A stretch of DNA of 64,000 nt from Acidobacterium sp. (GTDB lineage: Bacteria > Acidobacteriota > Terriglobia > Terriglobales > Acidobacteriaceae). The notes beneath the pieces were generated by a model. That model ran no database searches. It worked only from the letters and a program-made list of their open reading frames with translations, and had not been told where the DNA came from. The stretch covers positions 62,001-126,000 of the forward strand of contig PMUI01000113.1 in NCBI GenBank assembly GCA_003166955.1, read 5' to 3'. Positions 42,710 to 52,329 of this stretch are shown one piece after another (the stretch's first letter is position 1; each line of letters starts with the position of its first letter). Made by a program: the position numbers and the translations under genes.

Positions 42710-43399
42710 ATGTATCAACAAATGTTTGGAATGAAAGAAGATCGGGACCGCAGAGGATGCTTCGCGCGGCATCAATACTCTGGTTCGCAGGAGTGGGTTG
42801 CGGCTGGATTCTGCGCCGGGCCTCGCTCAGAAGGGCAGGGCTTTGAAGGTCCGGGCTCAGAAGGTCAGGGCCCAGAGGGCCGGGGACGGCACGGATGGGG
42901 TGGGCACTGGCGTGGGCGGTTCGACCGCGGGTTCGGCGGCGGACGGCTGTTCGACGCGGGCGATCTGAAACTGGTGATCCTGAAGCTGCTCTCAGAGCAG
43001 CCGAGCTACGGGTACCAGCTGATCAAGACGATGGAGGAGAGGCTGGCGGGCGGATACACGCCGAGCGCGGGGGTGATTTATCCGACGCTGACGATGCTGG
43101 AGGAAGAGGGTCTGGCGTCGGTCTCGACATCGGCGGACAACAAGAAGGTCTACACGGCGACCGCGGCCGGCCTTGAATTTCTGGAGGCGAACAAGCAGCG
43201 CATCGAGGAGTTGCTCGCGCGGCTGGACGAGGCGAGGGGCGGCTTTGAGCGGGGACGGGCGCCGGAGATCATGAAGGCGTTCATGAACCTGCGCGGGGCG
43301 GTGATGGCGCGGGTGTTTCGCGGGAACGTGACGCCGGAGCAGATTAAGAAGATCACCGAAGCGATTCATGCGGCGGCGAAGGCGATCGACGAACTGTAG
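42710..43399 (+). CDS. PadR-family transcriptional regulator with Gly-rich N-terminus
   Basis: This is a 229-residue protein. Residues about 82-150 are the PadR winged helix (LKLVILKLLSEQPSYGYQL and GVIYPTLTMLEEEGL), and a C-terminal helical dimerisation region follows. The first 80 residues are an unusual low-complexity stretch of Gly, Arg, Glu and Phe (EGQGFEGPGSEGQGPEGRG), which might be a sensor tail or metal/RNA-binding arm. Acidobacterial PadR genes frequently accompany ADOP permease genes, and four lie within the next 16 kb, though none is adjacent. AAAGGAA precedes the ATG at 42710. Confidence 0.85.
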   Translation: MYQQMFGMKEDRDRRGCFARHQYSGSQEWVAAGFCAGPRSEGQGFEGPGSEGQGPEGRGRHGWGGHWRGRFDRGFGGGRLFDAGDLKLVILKLLSEQPSYGYQLIKTMEERLAGGYTPSAGVIYPTLTMLEEEGLASVSTSADNKKVYTATAAGLEFLEANKQRIEELLARLDEARGGFERGRAPEIMKAFMNLRGAVMARVFRGNVTPEQIKKITEAIHAAAKAIDEL

Positions 43400-43502
43400 G
43401 GCGTGGTCCCGGGGTTCGGTGGGCACGAGCGAGCTGGTGATGAGGCCCGGCGGCGGTGGAGTGCACTGAGAAGGCGGATCGGGCGCGATGCACGCGGAAC
43501 GA

Positions 43503-44693
43503 TCAGGCCGAGTTGCGGCGAGCTACCATCATGCTTTCGGTGAATATCTGAAGGCTGTTGCGGCCGGAATCTTTCACGGTGTACATGGCGGCGTCGGCGT
43601 TGCGGAGGAGTTCTTCGGCGGTGAGGCCGCACTCGGGGTAGATGGAGACGCCGACGCTGAGGGAGACGCTGAGTTCCTGACCGGCGATGCGGATGGGCTG
43701 GGCGGCGTTGCGGATGACCTGGCGGCCGCAGCGCTCAACGTCGTCCATGGAGCGGAAGTCGGGCATGACGATGACGAATTCGTCGCCGCCCATGCGGGCG
43801 ACGGTATCGGACTCGCGGACCGAAGAGAGCAGACGCTGGCCGACGGTGGCGAGCAGGATGTCGCCGTCGGCGTGGCCGAGCGAGTCGTTGATCTGCTTGA
43901 AATTGTCGAGGTCGACAAGGAAGACGGCGATCTTCTGGTCCTGATGCTGCGCGCGCAGGATGGCCTGGCGGAGACGCTCATGGAGCAGCGTGCGGTTGGC
44001 GAGGCCGGTGAGGTGGTCGTGGTGCGCGAGGTAGTGGACGTGATCGGAGCGGCGGCGGTGCTCGGTGACGTCGCGGCTGGTGATGGCGATGCCGTCGCCG
44101 AGCTTCACGACCTGGATGTTGAGCCAAGTGTCCTGGATCATCTCGTCGTCGATGAAGACTTCGCAGGTGTAGGGAACGCCGGTGCGGACGACTTCTCTGT
44201 ATTTCTCAATGAGGCCGGACCTGGTCATGAAGGGGCGGACCTCGGTGAGGACGCGGCCGTAGAGGGTTTCGCGGGGGGCGCCGAGGCGGCGCTCGGCGTT
44301 GGGATTGATGTAGCTGAAGCGGAAGTCGGTGACGGCGCCGGAGGCATCGGGCACGGCGTCGAAGATGTAGAAGTCGTCGAGGGTGTTTTCCGCGGCGGCG
44401 AGGAAGCGGGCGTGTTCGCTGCGGGCGAGGGCGGAGGCTTTGCGGATGCTGGGCAGGCGGGGCAGGAGGAGAGTGCAGGAAAGGACTAGTGCGAAAACCA
44501 GGAGAAGCTGCAGCCAAGGGAAGCCGCGGGCGAGGCGCTCGATGGCGAAAAAAGCGAGGAGGACGATGAGAGTGACGGCGAAGAGCAGGAAGGAGAAGCC
44601 CTGGGGGACCTGGGAGGATTCGGGTCGCGGGGAGGGGTATCGGTGCTCGGTGGCTTCAGAGGATTCGGCGGGCATATTGAACACCCGGGCCAT
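43503..44693 (-). CDS. Membrane diguanylate cyclase (PAS-GGDEF)
   Basis: This 396-residue protein makes c-di-GMP. Two N-terminal membrane helices (about 33-55 and 60-78) are followed by a PAS-like sensor (about 92-210, ending DVTEHRRRS) and a GGDEF domain (about 225-390) with the intact active site GGDEF. An RxxD inhibitory site (RESD) sits five residues before it, so product feedback is expected. The order DHLTGLANRTLLHERL marks the domain start. No EAL domain is present. It stands alone between PadR (convergent) and an ADOP gene. Confidence 0.92.
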   Translation of the reverse strand: MARVFNMPAESSEATEHRYPSPRPESSQVPQGFSFLLFAVTLIVLLAFFAIERLARGFPWLQLLLVFALVLSCTLLLPRLPSIRKASALARSEHARFLAAAENTLDDFYIFDAVPDASGAVTDFRFSYINPNAERRLGAPRETLYGRVLTEVRPFMTRSGLIEKYREVVRTGVPYTCEVFIDDEMIQDTWLNIQVVKLGDGIAITSRDVTEHRRRSDHVHYLAHHDHLTGLANRTLLHERLRQAILRAQHQDQKIAVFLVDLDNFKQINDSLGHADGDILLATVGQRLLSSVRESDTVARMGGDEFVIVMPDFRSMDDVERCGRQVIRNAAQPIRIAGQELSVSLSVGVSIYPECGLTAEELLRNADAAMYTVKDSGRNSLQIFTESMMVARRNSA

Positions 44694-44767
44694 CTGAGGG
44701 ATTGCGACTCGGTGTTGGCGAGATTATATCGTGGCTGGAAAGATACTGGGAGTGTGCAGATTAGTTA

Positions 44768-47182
44768 TCAGCCGGCTTTGAGGGTGTCGAGGGGATCGAC
44801 TTTGGTGGCACGGCGCGCTGGGAGGTAGCTGGCGAGCCAGGCGATCAGCAGAAAAACGAGTGGTGCGACGGCGAAGGTGCTGAGGTCATGCGCGCTGGTT
44901 TTGTAGAGGACGCTGGCCATGAGCTGGGTGAGCAGGAATCCGGCGACGAGACCGACGGTGATGCCGCTGGCGGCGAGGACGAGTCCGTGGCGGACGACGA
45001 GCCAGAGGATGTCGTTGCGTTCGGCGCCGAGGGCGAGGCGGATGGCCATTTCCTGACGGCGCTGGACGACGGTCCAGGCGAGCATGGCGGCGAGGCCGAT
45101 GGCGGCGAGCGCGAGCGCGGTGATGGAGAAAACGGCGAGCAGCACCATGGTGAAGTGGGGCTGCGCGCGGCCTGCGTCCATGAGGTCGTCGACGGACTGG
45201 ATGGCGGTGACGGGCTGGTCGGGATCGACGGCGGAGATTTGCGTGCGGACGGCGGAGGCCATCTGCAGCGGCGGGACTGCGGTTCGGACGAGCAGGTTCA
45301 TCTCGGTCCAGGGAAGTTGTTTGAAGGGGAGCCAGAGTTGCGGCTGCGCGTCGTCGGCGAGGCCGTGGTTGCGGATGTCGGCAGCGACGCCGACGACTTC
45401 CGATGCCATGGGACCGCGGCCGACGATGAAGGTTTTGCCGATGGGGTTTTGGCCGGGCCAGAAGCGGCGGGCGCAGGTCTGATTGACGATGACAACTTTG
45501 GGGGCCTGGCCGTTGTCGGCATCGGAGAAGAGGCGGCCGGCGAGGAGTGGGACGCGCATGGTCTCGAACCATTGCGGGCTGATGGCCTCAATGTCGATGA
45601 AGGGGCGCTGCGCGAGCGGGACGGCGGGCGCGCCTTCGGGCAGAACCGGTGTGACGCGGGTGAAGCTGAGCGGGAGTGCGGCGGAGATGGCGGCGGATTT
45701 CACGCCGGGAAGAGCCGAGACACGGCGGAGGATTTCGTCGAAGAAGGCGGTCTGCTGATCGGGCTTCGCGTATTTTTCGGTGGGCAGCGAGATGCCCATG
45801 GTGAGGACGCTGCTTGCGTCGAAGCCGGGATCGACGTGGAGGAGGCGGTCGAAGCTGCGGACCAGCAGGCCGGCGCCGATGAGCAGCAGGAGCGAGAGCG
45901 CGACCTGGCCGACGACGAGCAGACTGCGCAGACGGCCGCGCGTACGGCTGCCGGAGATGCCGCGGCCTTCATCGCGCAGCGTGGAGTTGAGGTCGGTGCG
46001 GGCGAGCTGCAAGGCGGGGAAGAGGCCGGTGAGGATTCCGGTGAGGAAGGAAATGACGACGGCGAAGAGGAGGACGGTGGCGTCGATGGAGACGGGGATG
46101 CCTTCGGGGAGCTGCGTGGAGCCCCATGCTGTGAGGGCGCGGTCGGCGGCGAAGCCGAGCGCGATGCCGAGCAGGCCGGCGGCGGAGGCGAGGATCATGC
46201 TTTCGGTGAGGAGCTGGCGGATGACGGCGGAGCGGCTGGCTCCGAGAGCGGCGCGGACGGCAAGCTCGCGGCGGCGCGCCAGGGCGCGGGAGAGCAGCAG
46301 GCTGGCGACGTTGGCGCAGCCGATGAGGAGCAGGACCAGGACGGTGGCGGAGAGGATCCAGAGTTTGGCGCGCAGGTCGGATACGACGACATCGCGCAGG
46401 GGCGTGGCAATCATGGTGCGCGCGCTGGCGGCGTCGGGCATGGTGGGATTCTGCGCGCGGTACTGGCTGTCGAGGACGCCGAGCTCGGAGTTGGCCTGAG
46501 CGAGTGAGGCGCCGGGGGCGAGGCGCGCGGCGAAGCTGAGATAGCCGACGCCGGTGCGGATGCGCGGCGCGGACATCAGCGTGAGTTCGAAGTAGCGCGG
46601 GGTCCAGACATCGGCCTTGCCGACGAAGGGGAACTGCACGCCGGCGGGGAGGACTCCGATGACGGTGTGGGGGATGCCGTCAAGGGAGATGGTGGTTCCG
46701 ACGATGGCGGGATTGCCGCCGAAGCGCGTACGCCAGAGGTCGTTGCCGAGCATGACGACGTAGTGGCCCTCGGGGCGGCCTTCATCGGCGGTGAAGGAGC
46801 GGCCGAGCGCGGGACGGATGCCGAGCAAAGAGAAGAAATTCGGCGAGACGCGGGCGACGGGAACCTGCACGGGTTCGCCGGCGCCAGTGAGGTTGAAATT
46901 GTCGCTGGCCCACGCGGCGGTCTCGAAGGTGCCGGCGTGGTCGCGGATGAGCTCGTAGCGGAGGATGGTGAGGGGGCGCTGGTCGTCGTTGTAACGGATG
47001 CTGATGAGCTGGTCCGGCTGATGGTAGGGGAAGGGACGCAGCAGGAGCGCGCTGGTGACGGAGAAGATGGCGATGTTGGCTCCGATGGCAAGCGCGAGGG
47101 TGAGGACGGCGACGGCGGTGAAGCCGGGATTGCGGCGGAGCATGCGCAGGCCGAAGCGGAGGTCGCGGAGCAGCATCTGCAT
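44768..47182 (-). CDS. ADOP-type duplicated orphan permease 1
   Basis: This 804-residue protein has two tandem MacB/FtsX permease halves. It opens with LRFGLRMLRRNPGFTAVAVL, a periplasmic domain, and a three-helix block. A second copy of that layout follows after about residue 400 and ends with TVVQRRQEMAIRLALGAERN and the last helices. No ATPase gene is near, the defining feature of the acidobacterial duplicated orphan permeases. Substrate and energy source are unknown. Relatives of MacB export peptides or drugs. A 15-bp repeat array lies just upstream, between this start and the DinB-like gene. Confidence 0.88.
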   Translation of the reverse strand: MQMLLRDLRFGLRMLRRNPGFTAVAVLTLALAIGANIAIFSVTSALLLRPFPYHQPDQLISIRYNDDQRPLTILRYELIRDHAGTFETAAWASDNFNLTGAGEPVQVPVARVSPNFFSLLGIRPALGRSFTADEGRPEGHYVVMLGNDLWRTRFGGNPAIVGTTISLDGIPHTVIGVLPAGVQFPFVGKADVWTPRYFELTLMSAPRIRTGVGYLSFAARLAPGASLAQANSELGVLDSQYRAQNPTMPDAASARTMIATPLRDVVVSDLRAKLWILSATVLVLLLIGCANVASLLLSRALARRRELAVRAALGASRSAVIRQLLTESMILASAAGLLGIALGFAADRALTAWGSTQLPEGIPVSIDATVLLFAVVISFLTGILTGLFPALQLARTDLNSTLRDEGRGISGSRTRGRLRSLLVVGQVALSLLLLIGAGLLVRSFDRLLHVDPGFDASSVLTMGISLPTEKYAKPDQQTAFFDEILRRVSALPGVKSAAISAALPLSFTRVTPVLPEGAPAVPLAQRPFIDIEAISPQWFETMRVPLLAGRLFSDADNGQAPKVVIVNQTCARRFWPGQNPIGKTFIVGRGPMASEVVGVAADIRNHGLADDAQPQLWLPFKQLPWTEMNLLVRTAVPPLQMASAVRTQISAVDPDQPVTAIQSVDDLMDAGRAQPHFTMVLLAVFSITALALAAIGLAAMLAWTVVQRRQEMAIRLALGAERNDILWLVVRHGLVLAASGITVGLVAGFLLTQLMASVLYKTSAHDLSTFAVAPLVFLLIAWLASYLPARRATKVDPLDTLKAG

Positions 47183-47202
47183 GGGGGAGATTATCTAACA
47201 GC

Positions 47203-47269
47203 TGAAAAGCAGTTGGCTAAGAAGCGGTCAGCTAAGAAGCGGTCAGCGGTCAGCTGAGACGCGGTCAGC
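47203..47269. repeat. 15-bp tandem repeat array
   Basis: TGAAAAGCAGTTGGC, TAAGAAGCGGTCAGC twice without change, a partial GGTCAGC, then TGAGACGCGGTCAGC. This is the same family as at 5326-5384 and 9496-9600. It lies between the end of the DinB-like gene and the start of the ADOP gene, both on the minus strand. Confidence 0.85.
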
Positions 47270-47291
47270 GAAAGAGCGGCTCGGCGATAAT

Positions 47292-47840
47292 CTATCGCTG
47301 GCTGGCTTCGCCGGCGGCGACTCGGCGATTGAATTCCGCAGAGCCTTTGCGGGGGACGCTGAGGGTTTGCCAGCGGTCGCAGCAAAAATGCTTCGCGAGC
47401 AGGACGATCTGGCCGATGTGGTGCGGATAATGCGCGAGCTGTCGGTTGATGGCCTGCATCACGGAGTGGGCTTCGCCGCGGATGGTGACGGTGCGGGTGA
47501 GGTCGGCATCGGTGAGGGGCTGGAGTGCTGAGAAGAAGCAGGCCCAGCCTTCTTCCCATATCGCGAGGAGATCGGCTCGCATGGCGGGCGGCTCCTCAAA
47601 TTCACTGTCGCGATTGCGGGTGGGCTTTTCGCCGTCGGTGGTGAGGAAGCCGGTCCAGCGGGAGCGCATGTTGCCTGCCATGTGCTTCACAATGATCGCG
47701 ATGGAATTGGCTTCGCCGTCCAGGGTCGCGAACAGCTGCTCGTCGGTGACCTGATCCATGGCGCGCTCGGCGAGCTTTTTGTAATACGCGAAGAGGGTGA
47801 GCGCGTCTTCGAGGTAAGAGGTGGTGAATTTCAGCGCCAT
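47292..47840 (-). CDS. DinB-superfamily (DUF1572-like) protein
   Basis: This is a 182-residue four-helix bundle protein. His residues at 'IVKHMAGNM' and 'AHYPHHIGQIVLLAKH' give the three-His metal site typical of DinB/YfiT folds. The ATG at 47840 gives the usual start MALKFTTSYLED. Members include thiol-S-transferases using bacillithiol or mycothiol and many of unknown role. The enzymatic activity here is not known. It reads in the same direction as the DJ-1/PfpI gene, 52 bp downstream of it. Confidence 0.82.
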   Translation of the reverse strand: MALKFTTSYLEDALTLFAYYKKLAERAMDQVTDEQLFATLDGEANSIAIIVKHMAGNMRSRWTGFLTTDGEKPTRNRDSEFEEPPAMRADLLAIWEEGWACFFSALQPLTDADLTRTVTIRGEAHSVMQAINRQLAHYPHHIGQIVLLAKHFCCDRWQTLSVPRKGSAEFNRRVAAGEASQR

Positions 47841-47892
47841 GGAGAGAAGTTTAGCGAAGGTGGCGGCGCGGTCGACAGAAGGCGAGCGCAGT

Positions 47893-48519
47893 TCAGACGG
47901 GCTGGCCCTGGGAGGCGAGTGCGGAGGCCTTCGAGGCGTTGCCGTGTTTGAAGAGCGCATACCAGGCGTTGAGGGCCTCGTCGGTGTAGATCTGCAAAGT
48001 GCCGAAGATCTGGTAGGCGAAGTCGATGGGAGCGGTGCCGGATGCGGTGATCAGATTGCCGTCGGCGATGGCGGGGATATTGCGATAGAGGGAGCTGCCG
48101 CGGTATGCGGTGGCTTTGAGGTACTCGTGGGCGTTGCTGGTGTGGAGGCGATTATCGAGGAAGCCGGCGCGGGCGAGGGCCTGGGTGGCGGCGCAGATAG
48201 CGGCGACGGGGATGCCGATGGCGAGGAACTCGGCGGCTTTGGCAATGGCTTCGCGATTCTCGCCGCGCTCCCAGCTGTCTCCGCCGGGAAGGATGAGCAT
48301 GGCGCTGGCGGTTGGGGTGAGATCGGCAAGGGTTATGTCAGGCAGAATGCGCACGCCGCCCATGGTGGTGACGGGCTCGGCGGTGGCGGCGGCGGTGGCG
48401 ACGCGGAAGCGGCCGGGCTCGCGCTGATAGCGGGGGTTGTTGATGCCGGCGATGGCAACGGCAGGCTCCCAGTCTGCGAGGCCGTTGAAGATGAAGAGAT
48501 GGACGGTTTGCGCTTCCAT
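47893..48519 (-). CDS. DJ-1/PfpI family (type 1 glutamine amidotransferase-like) protein
   Basis: This 208-residue protein has the DJ-1/PfpI fold. The conserved Glu is in GLADWEPAVAI and the nucleophile Cys sits at the elbow AAICAATQALARAG. LILPGGDSWE precedes it. Members are proteases, glyoxalases or chaperone-like proteins; no His-Asp partner for a protease triad is obvious. The ATG at 48519 is chosen over a longer frame that lacks protein character. It probably forms a two-gene unit with the DinB-like gene. Confidence 0.82.
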   Translation of the reverse strand: MEAQTVHLFIFNGLADWEPAVAIAGINNPRYQREPGRFRVATAAATAEPVTTMGGVRILPDITLADLTPTASAMLILPGGDSWERGENREAIAKAAEFLAIGIPVAAICAATQALARAGFLDNRLHTSNAHEYLKATAYRGSSLYRNIPAIADGNLITASGTAPIDFAYQIFGTLQIYTDEALNAWYALFKHGNASKASALASQGQPV

Positions 48520-48614
48520 AGGAACGAACCTCGGCTGCGGCGAGGAAAAATCTGTAAGCAGAGCAGGGAATGATTGTACGTCGGGCGCGAGCGCCGGGGG
48601 CACGGGGATTCTCG

Positions 48615-51104
48615 TTATTCCGAGCGCAGGGCCTTCATGGGGTTGATGGCGGCAGCGCGGCGGGCGGGCAGCAGGGACGCGGCCATGGCGAGCACGAGGA
48701 CCATGAACGCGGCGGCGGTGAGGACCAGAGGATCGAGGGTGCTGACGCCGAAGACGAACGACTTGAGCAGGCGCGAAGCGAAGTAGGCGCCGACCAGACC
48801 GATGACGGATCCTGCGACAGCGAGTTTGAGGCCGGAGACGAGGATGAGGCCGACGATGCCGGAGCGCTGCGATCCGAGTGCCATGCGGATGGCCATTTCA
48901 TGCAGACGCATGGCCACAGTGAAGGCGATAACGCTATAGATGCCGAGAATGGCGAGCAGCAGCGCGGCCGCGGCGAAGGAGGAGATGAGCACGGTGTTGA
49001 AGCGGCGCGGGGCTTCGGAGTCGCTCATGGCGTGCTCCATGGTTTGTAAATGTGTGAGTGGCAATTGTGGATCGAGCGAGCGCACGGCAGAGAGGAGCTG
49101 GTTTTCCATCAGCTCGGGCGGCAGGCTGGTGCGGAGGACGATGTAGCCGCCGTTGCCGTTGAGGTCGGTGGCGGGATTGCCGAGGGAGCCAAAGGAGGCT
49201 TCGGCCTGATCGATGGGCATGTAGAACTGCTGGCGCGGGTCGGCGTCGGGCGAACCTTCCTTGATGCTGGCCACTTCGCCAACGACGGTAGCCCAGGGGG
49301 TCTGCATTTCCTGGGTTCCGACGCGCAGGCGTTTGCCGATGGGGTTCTCCCCCGGCCAGGACTGGCGCGCCAGCTCGTGGTTGACAATGACGGCCAGTTG
49401 GGCCTTCGGGTTGTTATCCGCTTCGGTGAAGAGGCGGCCGCGGAGGAGGGGAACGCCCATGGCACGGAAGAGGTCGCCCTGCACTTCGACGGTGGTGGCG
49501 AGGTCGATTTCGCCGGGTTTGGCGGGGGCGTAGCCTTCGGCGACAAAAGCGCTGTTGCCCTGGGTGCCGTTGGCGGGGAGGAACGTAGTGACGCCGGCGC
49601 TGGTGACGCCGGGGAGGGCCTGGAGACGGCGCAGCAGTTCCTGGTTGAACTGATCGACGGTGGGCTGGGTGCTGTACTGCTTGCGCGGCAGGCCGTAGGA
49701 GGCCACGACGGTGTGGTCGGGGCGATAGCCGAGGTCGGCTTCGCGCATTTTTTCAAAGCTGCGCAGGAGCAGGCCGGAGGCGGCGAGCAGGACGATGGCC
49801 ACGGCGATTTCCGCGATGACGAGGCCGGAGCGAAGGCGCGCGTGGCCTGCGCCGGAGGTGCCGGTGCGGCCGCCTTCCTTCAGCGTGTCGTTGACGCTGG
49901 TGCGGATGGCGGCGAAGGCCGGGGCGACGCCGCAGACGACGCCGGTGACGATGGCGAGGGAGAGCGCGAAGGCGGCGACGGGCCAGTCGAGGCCGATGTT
50001 GCCGATGAGGGGGAGGGTCTCGGGGAGGAGGCTGGATCCGACTTTGAGCGCGATGGCAGCAAGGGTGAGGCCGATGATGCCCCCGGACACGCTGAGGACG
50101 AGGCTCTCAAGAAGCGCCTGGCGGAGCAGAGTAGCGCTGCTGGCGCCGAGGGCGAGGCGGACGGCGATTTCGCGGCGTCGGCGGATGGCGCGGACCAGCA
50201 GGAGCCCGGCGAGATTGGCGCAGGCGATGAGCAGAACCACGGCGACGGCGAGGAAGAGGGTGCGGACGAGGGGGCGCGCCTGGGCGATGGTGTCCTCATG
50301 CAGGTTGCGGACGATGGGGGCGATGTGCAGGCTGGCCATGAAGGCCGGATAGTTGCGCATCGTTTCTTTGGCGACGCGATCGGCGTCTTCGCGGGCCTGG
50401 GCGGGGGCGACGCCAGGTTTGAGGCGTCCGACCATGCCGTAGCTCCAGCTGGCCTGGGCGCCGCCGTTCAGCTCTTCAGGGCGGAGGCTCATGGGGATCC
50501 ACAGCTCGCTGCGATTGAGGTGGCCAGGCACGAGGGGAAATTCGAAGTTGCGCGGCATGACGCCGATGACGAGGTAGGGCTTGCGATCGAGGAGAATTTT
50601 TTGGCCGAGGATGCCTGCGTCGCCGTGGAAGCGGCTCTGCCAGGTGGAATAGCTCAGCACCGCGACCTGCTGGTGGTCGTCATTTTCCTGCGGGGTAAAG
50701 ACGCGGCCGAGGAGCGGCTCGACGGCGAGGGCGGCAAAGACGCCGGGAGTCATGCGGGCGGCGTTGATCTGGGCCGGGTCGCCGATGCCGGAGAGCTCGT
50801 AGGCGGCAAAGGTGTAGCCGCCGAGCGCGGCGAAGGTGTGGGTGTCGCGGGTGTAGTTGACGATGTCGGGTCCGGTGACGCCGGCCTCGTCATTGCCGCC
50901 CACCTGCGCTCCCTGAATGGTGTCGGCGAGGACGACGAGCTGGTCTGGATGGGGGAAGGGCAGAGGGCGCAGGAGGACGCCTTCAACGATGGAGAAGATG
51001 GCGGTGGTGGCGCCAATGCCGAGGGCCAGCATGAGGACGGCGGTGAGGGAGAAGCCGGGGGATTTGGAGAGGTGGCGGACGGCGATTTTCAGGTCACGCA
51101 GCAA
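48615..51104 (-). CDS. ADOP-type duplicated orphan permease 2
   Basis: This 829-residue protein has the same two-half MacB/FtsX layout as the other ADOPs. It starts LLRDLKIAVRHLSKSPGFSL and ends AINPMKALRSE. I place the start at TTG 51104, which follows GGAGGAG by seven bases; no ATG fits the conserved N-terminus. The long open frame further upstream on this strand is antisense to motA and is rejected. No ATPase gene is near. Its 5' side faces the motA gene across a 330-bp gap. Confidence 0.86.
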   Translation of the reverse strand: MLRDLKIAVRHLSKSPGFSLTAVLMLALGIGATTAIFSIVEGVLLRPLPFPHPDQLVVLADTIQGAQVGGNDEAGVTGPDIVNYTRDTHTFAALGGYTFAAYELSGIGDPAQINAARMTPGVFAALAVEPLLGRVFTPQENDDHQQVAVLSYSTWQSRFHGDAGILGQKILLDRKPYLVIGVMPRNFEFPLVPGHLNRSELWIPMSLRPEELNGGAQASWSYGMVGRLKPGVAPAQAREDADRVAKETMRNYPAFMASLHIAPIVRNLHEDTIAQARPLVRTLFLAVAVVLLIACANLAGLLLVRAIRRRREIAVRLALGASSATLLRQALLESLVLSVSGGIIGLTLAAIALKVGSSLLPETLPLIGNIGLDWPVAAFALSLAIVTGVVCGVAPAFAAIRTSVNDTLKEGGRTGTSGAGHARLRSGLVIAEIAVAIVLLAASGLLLRSFEKMREADLGYRPDHTVVASYGLPRKQYSTQPTVDQFNQELLRRLQALPGVTSAGVTTFLPANGTQGNSAFVAEGYAPAKPGEIDLATTVEVQGDLFRAMGVPLLRGRLFTEADNNPKAQLAVIVNHELARQSWPGENPIGKRLRVGTQEMQTPWATVVGEVASIKEGSPDADPRQQFYMPIDQAEASFGSLGNPATDLNGNGGYIVLRTSLPPELMENQLLSAVRSLDPQLPLTHLQTMEHAMSDSEAPRRFNTVLISSFAAAALLLAILGIYSVIAFTVAMRLHEMAIRMALGSQRSGIVGLILVSGLKLAVAGSVIGLVGAYFASRLLKSFVFGVSTLDPLVLTAAAFMVLVLAMAASLLPARRAAAINPMKALRSE

Positions 51105-51434
51105 GGATGGGCTCCTCCTCGAGGCAGGGTTAAGAAGAAAGGAGCACGTTTGGTTCCAGATACGGAGAGGGGGAAGTGGTTGTTGTTTCATGGGGGGCGG
51201 TGGGGGGAGCGGGCGGTGCGTTGTCCGGAAACGGAAGGGATGTTCGTTTGGGGACATGGAAGGCGCGACGAGCGGGCCTGATGGGTACAGGCGGTTTTCA
51301 ACATGGCCGCATCGCTGCAGGCGGGGAGAATTCCGCCGATGAGGAGGATAGAAACCCGAGGAGGGCGGCGCCTTGACGGCTGCGCGGGGCATGCGCGCAG
51401 GAGTATTCGGGGGCAGGAGGTTCCTCAGGCAGGC
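51105..51434. other. Divergent intergenic region upstream of motA
   Basis: A 330-bp G-rich (plus strand) stretch between the ADOP 2 start and motA. I see no gene, repeat array or convincing promoter; a flagellar sigma-28-type -10 look-alike (GCCGATGA) lacks a matching -35. Confidence 0.5.
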
Positions 51435-52320
51435 ATGTTTGCAATCATCGGCATTGTGGTGGTGTTTGGCGCGGTGGTGGCGGGATATCTGATGGAGCAC
51501 GGGCACCTTGGGGTGCTGGTGCAGCCGGCGGAGCTGCTGATTATCGGCGGAGCGGGCGGGGGCACGCTGCTGATCGCGAATCCGGTGCGCACGCTGAAGA
51601 AAATTCTGGGGGGAGCGGCGGGGGTTTTCGGGTCGTCGAAGTTTGGCAAGGCGCGGTATCTGACGACGCTGAAGATGATGTACGACCTGCTGCAGAAGGC
51701 TCGGCGGGGGGGAATGCTGACGATTGAGGGGGACGTGGAGAAGCCGGAAGAGAGCCCGGTCTTTCAGCCGTATCCGGAGTTCATCAAAAACCATCATCTG
51801 AAGGATTTCGTGTGCGACACGATGCGGATGGTGATCACGGGCGGGGTGGACGCGTTCGATATGGACCAGATGATGGATCTGGACATGGAGGTGCAGCACC
51901 ACGGGGAGGAAGAACCGGTAACGGCGCTGGCGACGATGGCGGATTCGCTGCCTGGGCTGGGGATTGTGGCGGCGGTGCTGGGGGTGGTGATCACGATGGG
52001 GGCGCTGGGGGGGGCCGGCGGAAGAGATTGGGCACAAGGTGGCGGCGGCGCTGGTGGGGACGTTTCTGGGGATTCTGCTGTGCTACGGGCTGGTAGGTCC
52101 GGTGGCCCAGAACATGGCGAAGTCGACGGCGGAGGAGCATGCGTTTCTGTATGTACTGCGGGTGCTGATGCTGGCGTTTATCCGCGGACAGCCGCCGGTG
52201 GTGGCCATTGAGATGGGACGGAGGGCGATTCCCTCGCACGTGCGGCCTTCGTTTGCGGAAGTGGAAGAGGCGTGCCGCAATAACCCCGCTGCCGCGGCGG
52301 CGAAGGACGTAGTCGCATAA
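51435..52320 (+). pseudogene. motA: Flagellar motor stator MotA, interrupted by a frameshift at a G8 run
   Basis: The first part (MFAIIGIVVVFGAVVAGYLM to VVITMGALGG) is a clear MotA N-terminus with two membrane helices, the cytoplasmic domain and helix 3. At 52007-52014 there are eight consecutive G, after which the frame is wrong and runs to a stop at 52211. In the other frame the proper continuation follows at once (PAEEIGHKVAAALVG, LAFIRGQPPVVAIEMGRRAI) to the stop at 52318-52320. With seven G the gene would encode 294 residues, the usual MotA length. The loss of one base restores everything, so this is a slippage site, a recent mutation or a sequencing error. motB follows 9 bp later. Confidence 0.85.
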
Positions 52321-52329
52321 GGGGACAGC

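Noticed and set aside
44888-46507. Very long plus-strand open frame of Gly/Glu/Asp-rich protein opposite ADOP 1
   Set aside because: It is the mirror of the permease gene's GC-rich codons, has no domain or membrane pattern, and the minus strand encodes a clear family member. The same holds for 49050-51281 and for 43488-44489.
51338-51345. Sigma-28 promoter for motA (GCCGATGA)
   Set aside because: One mismatch in the -10 and no TAAA-like -35 at the expected distance.
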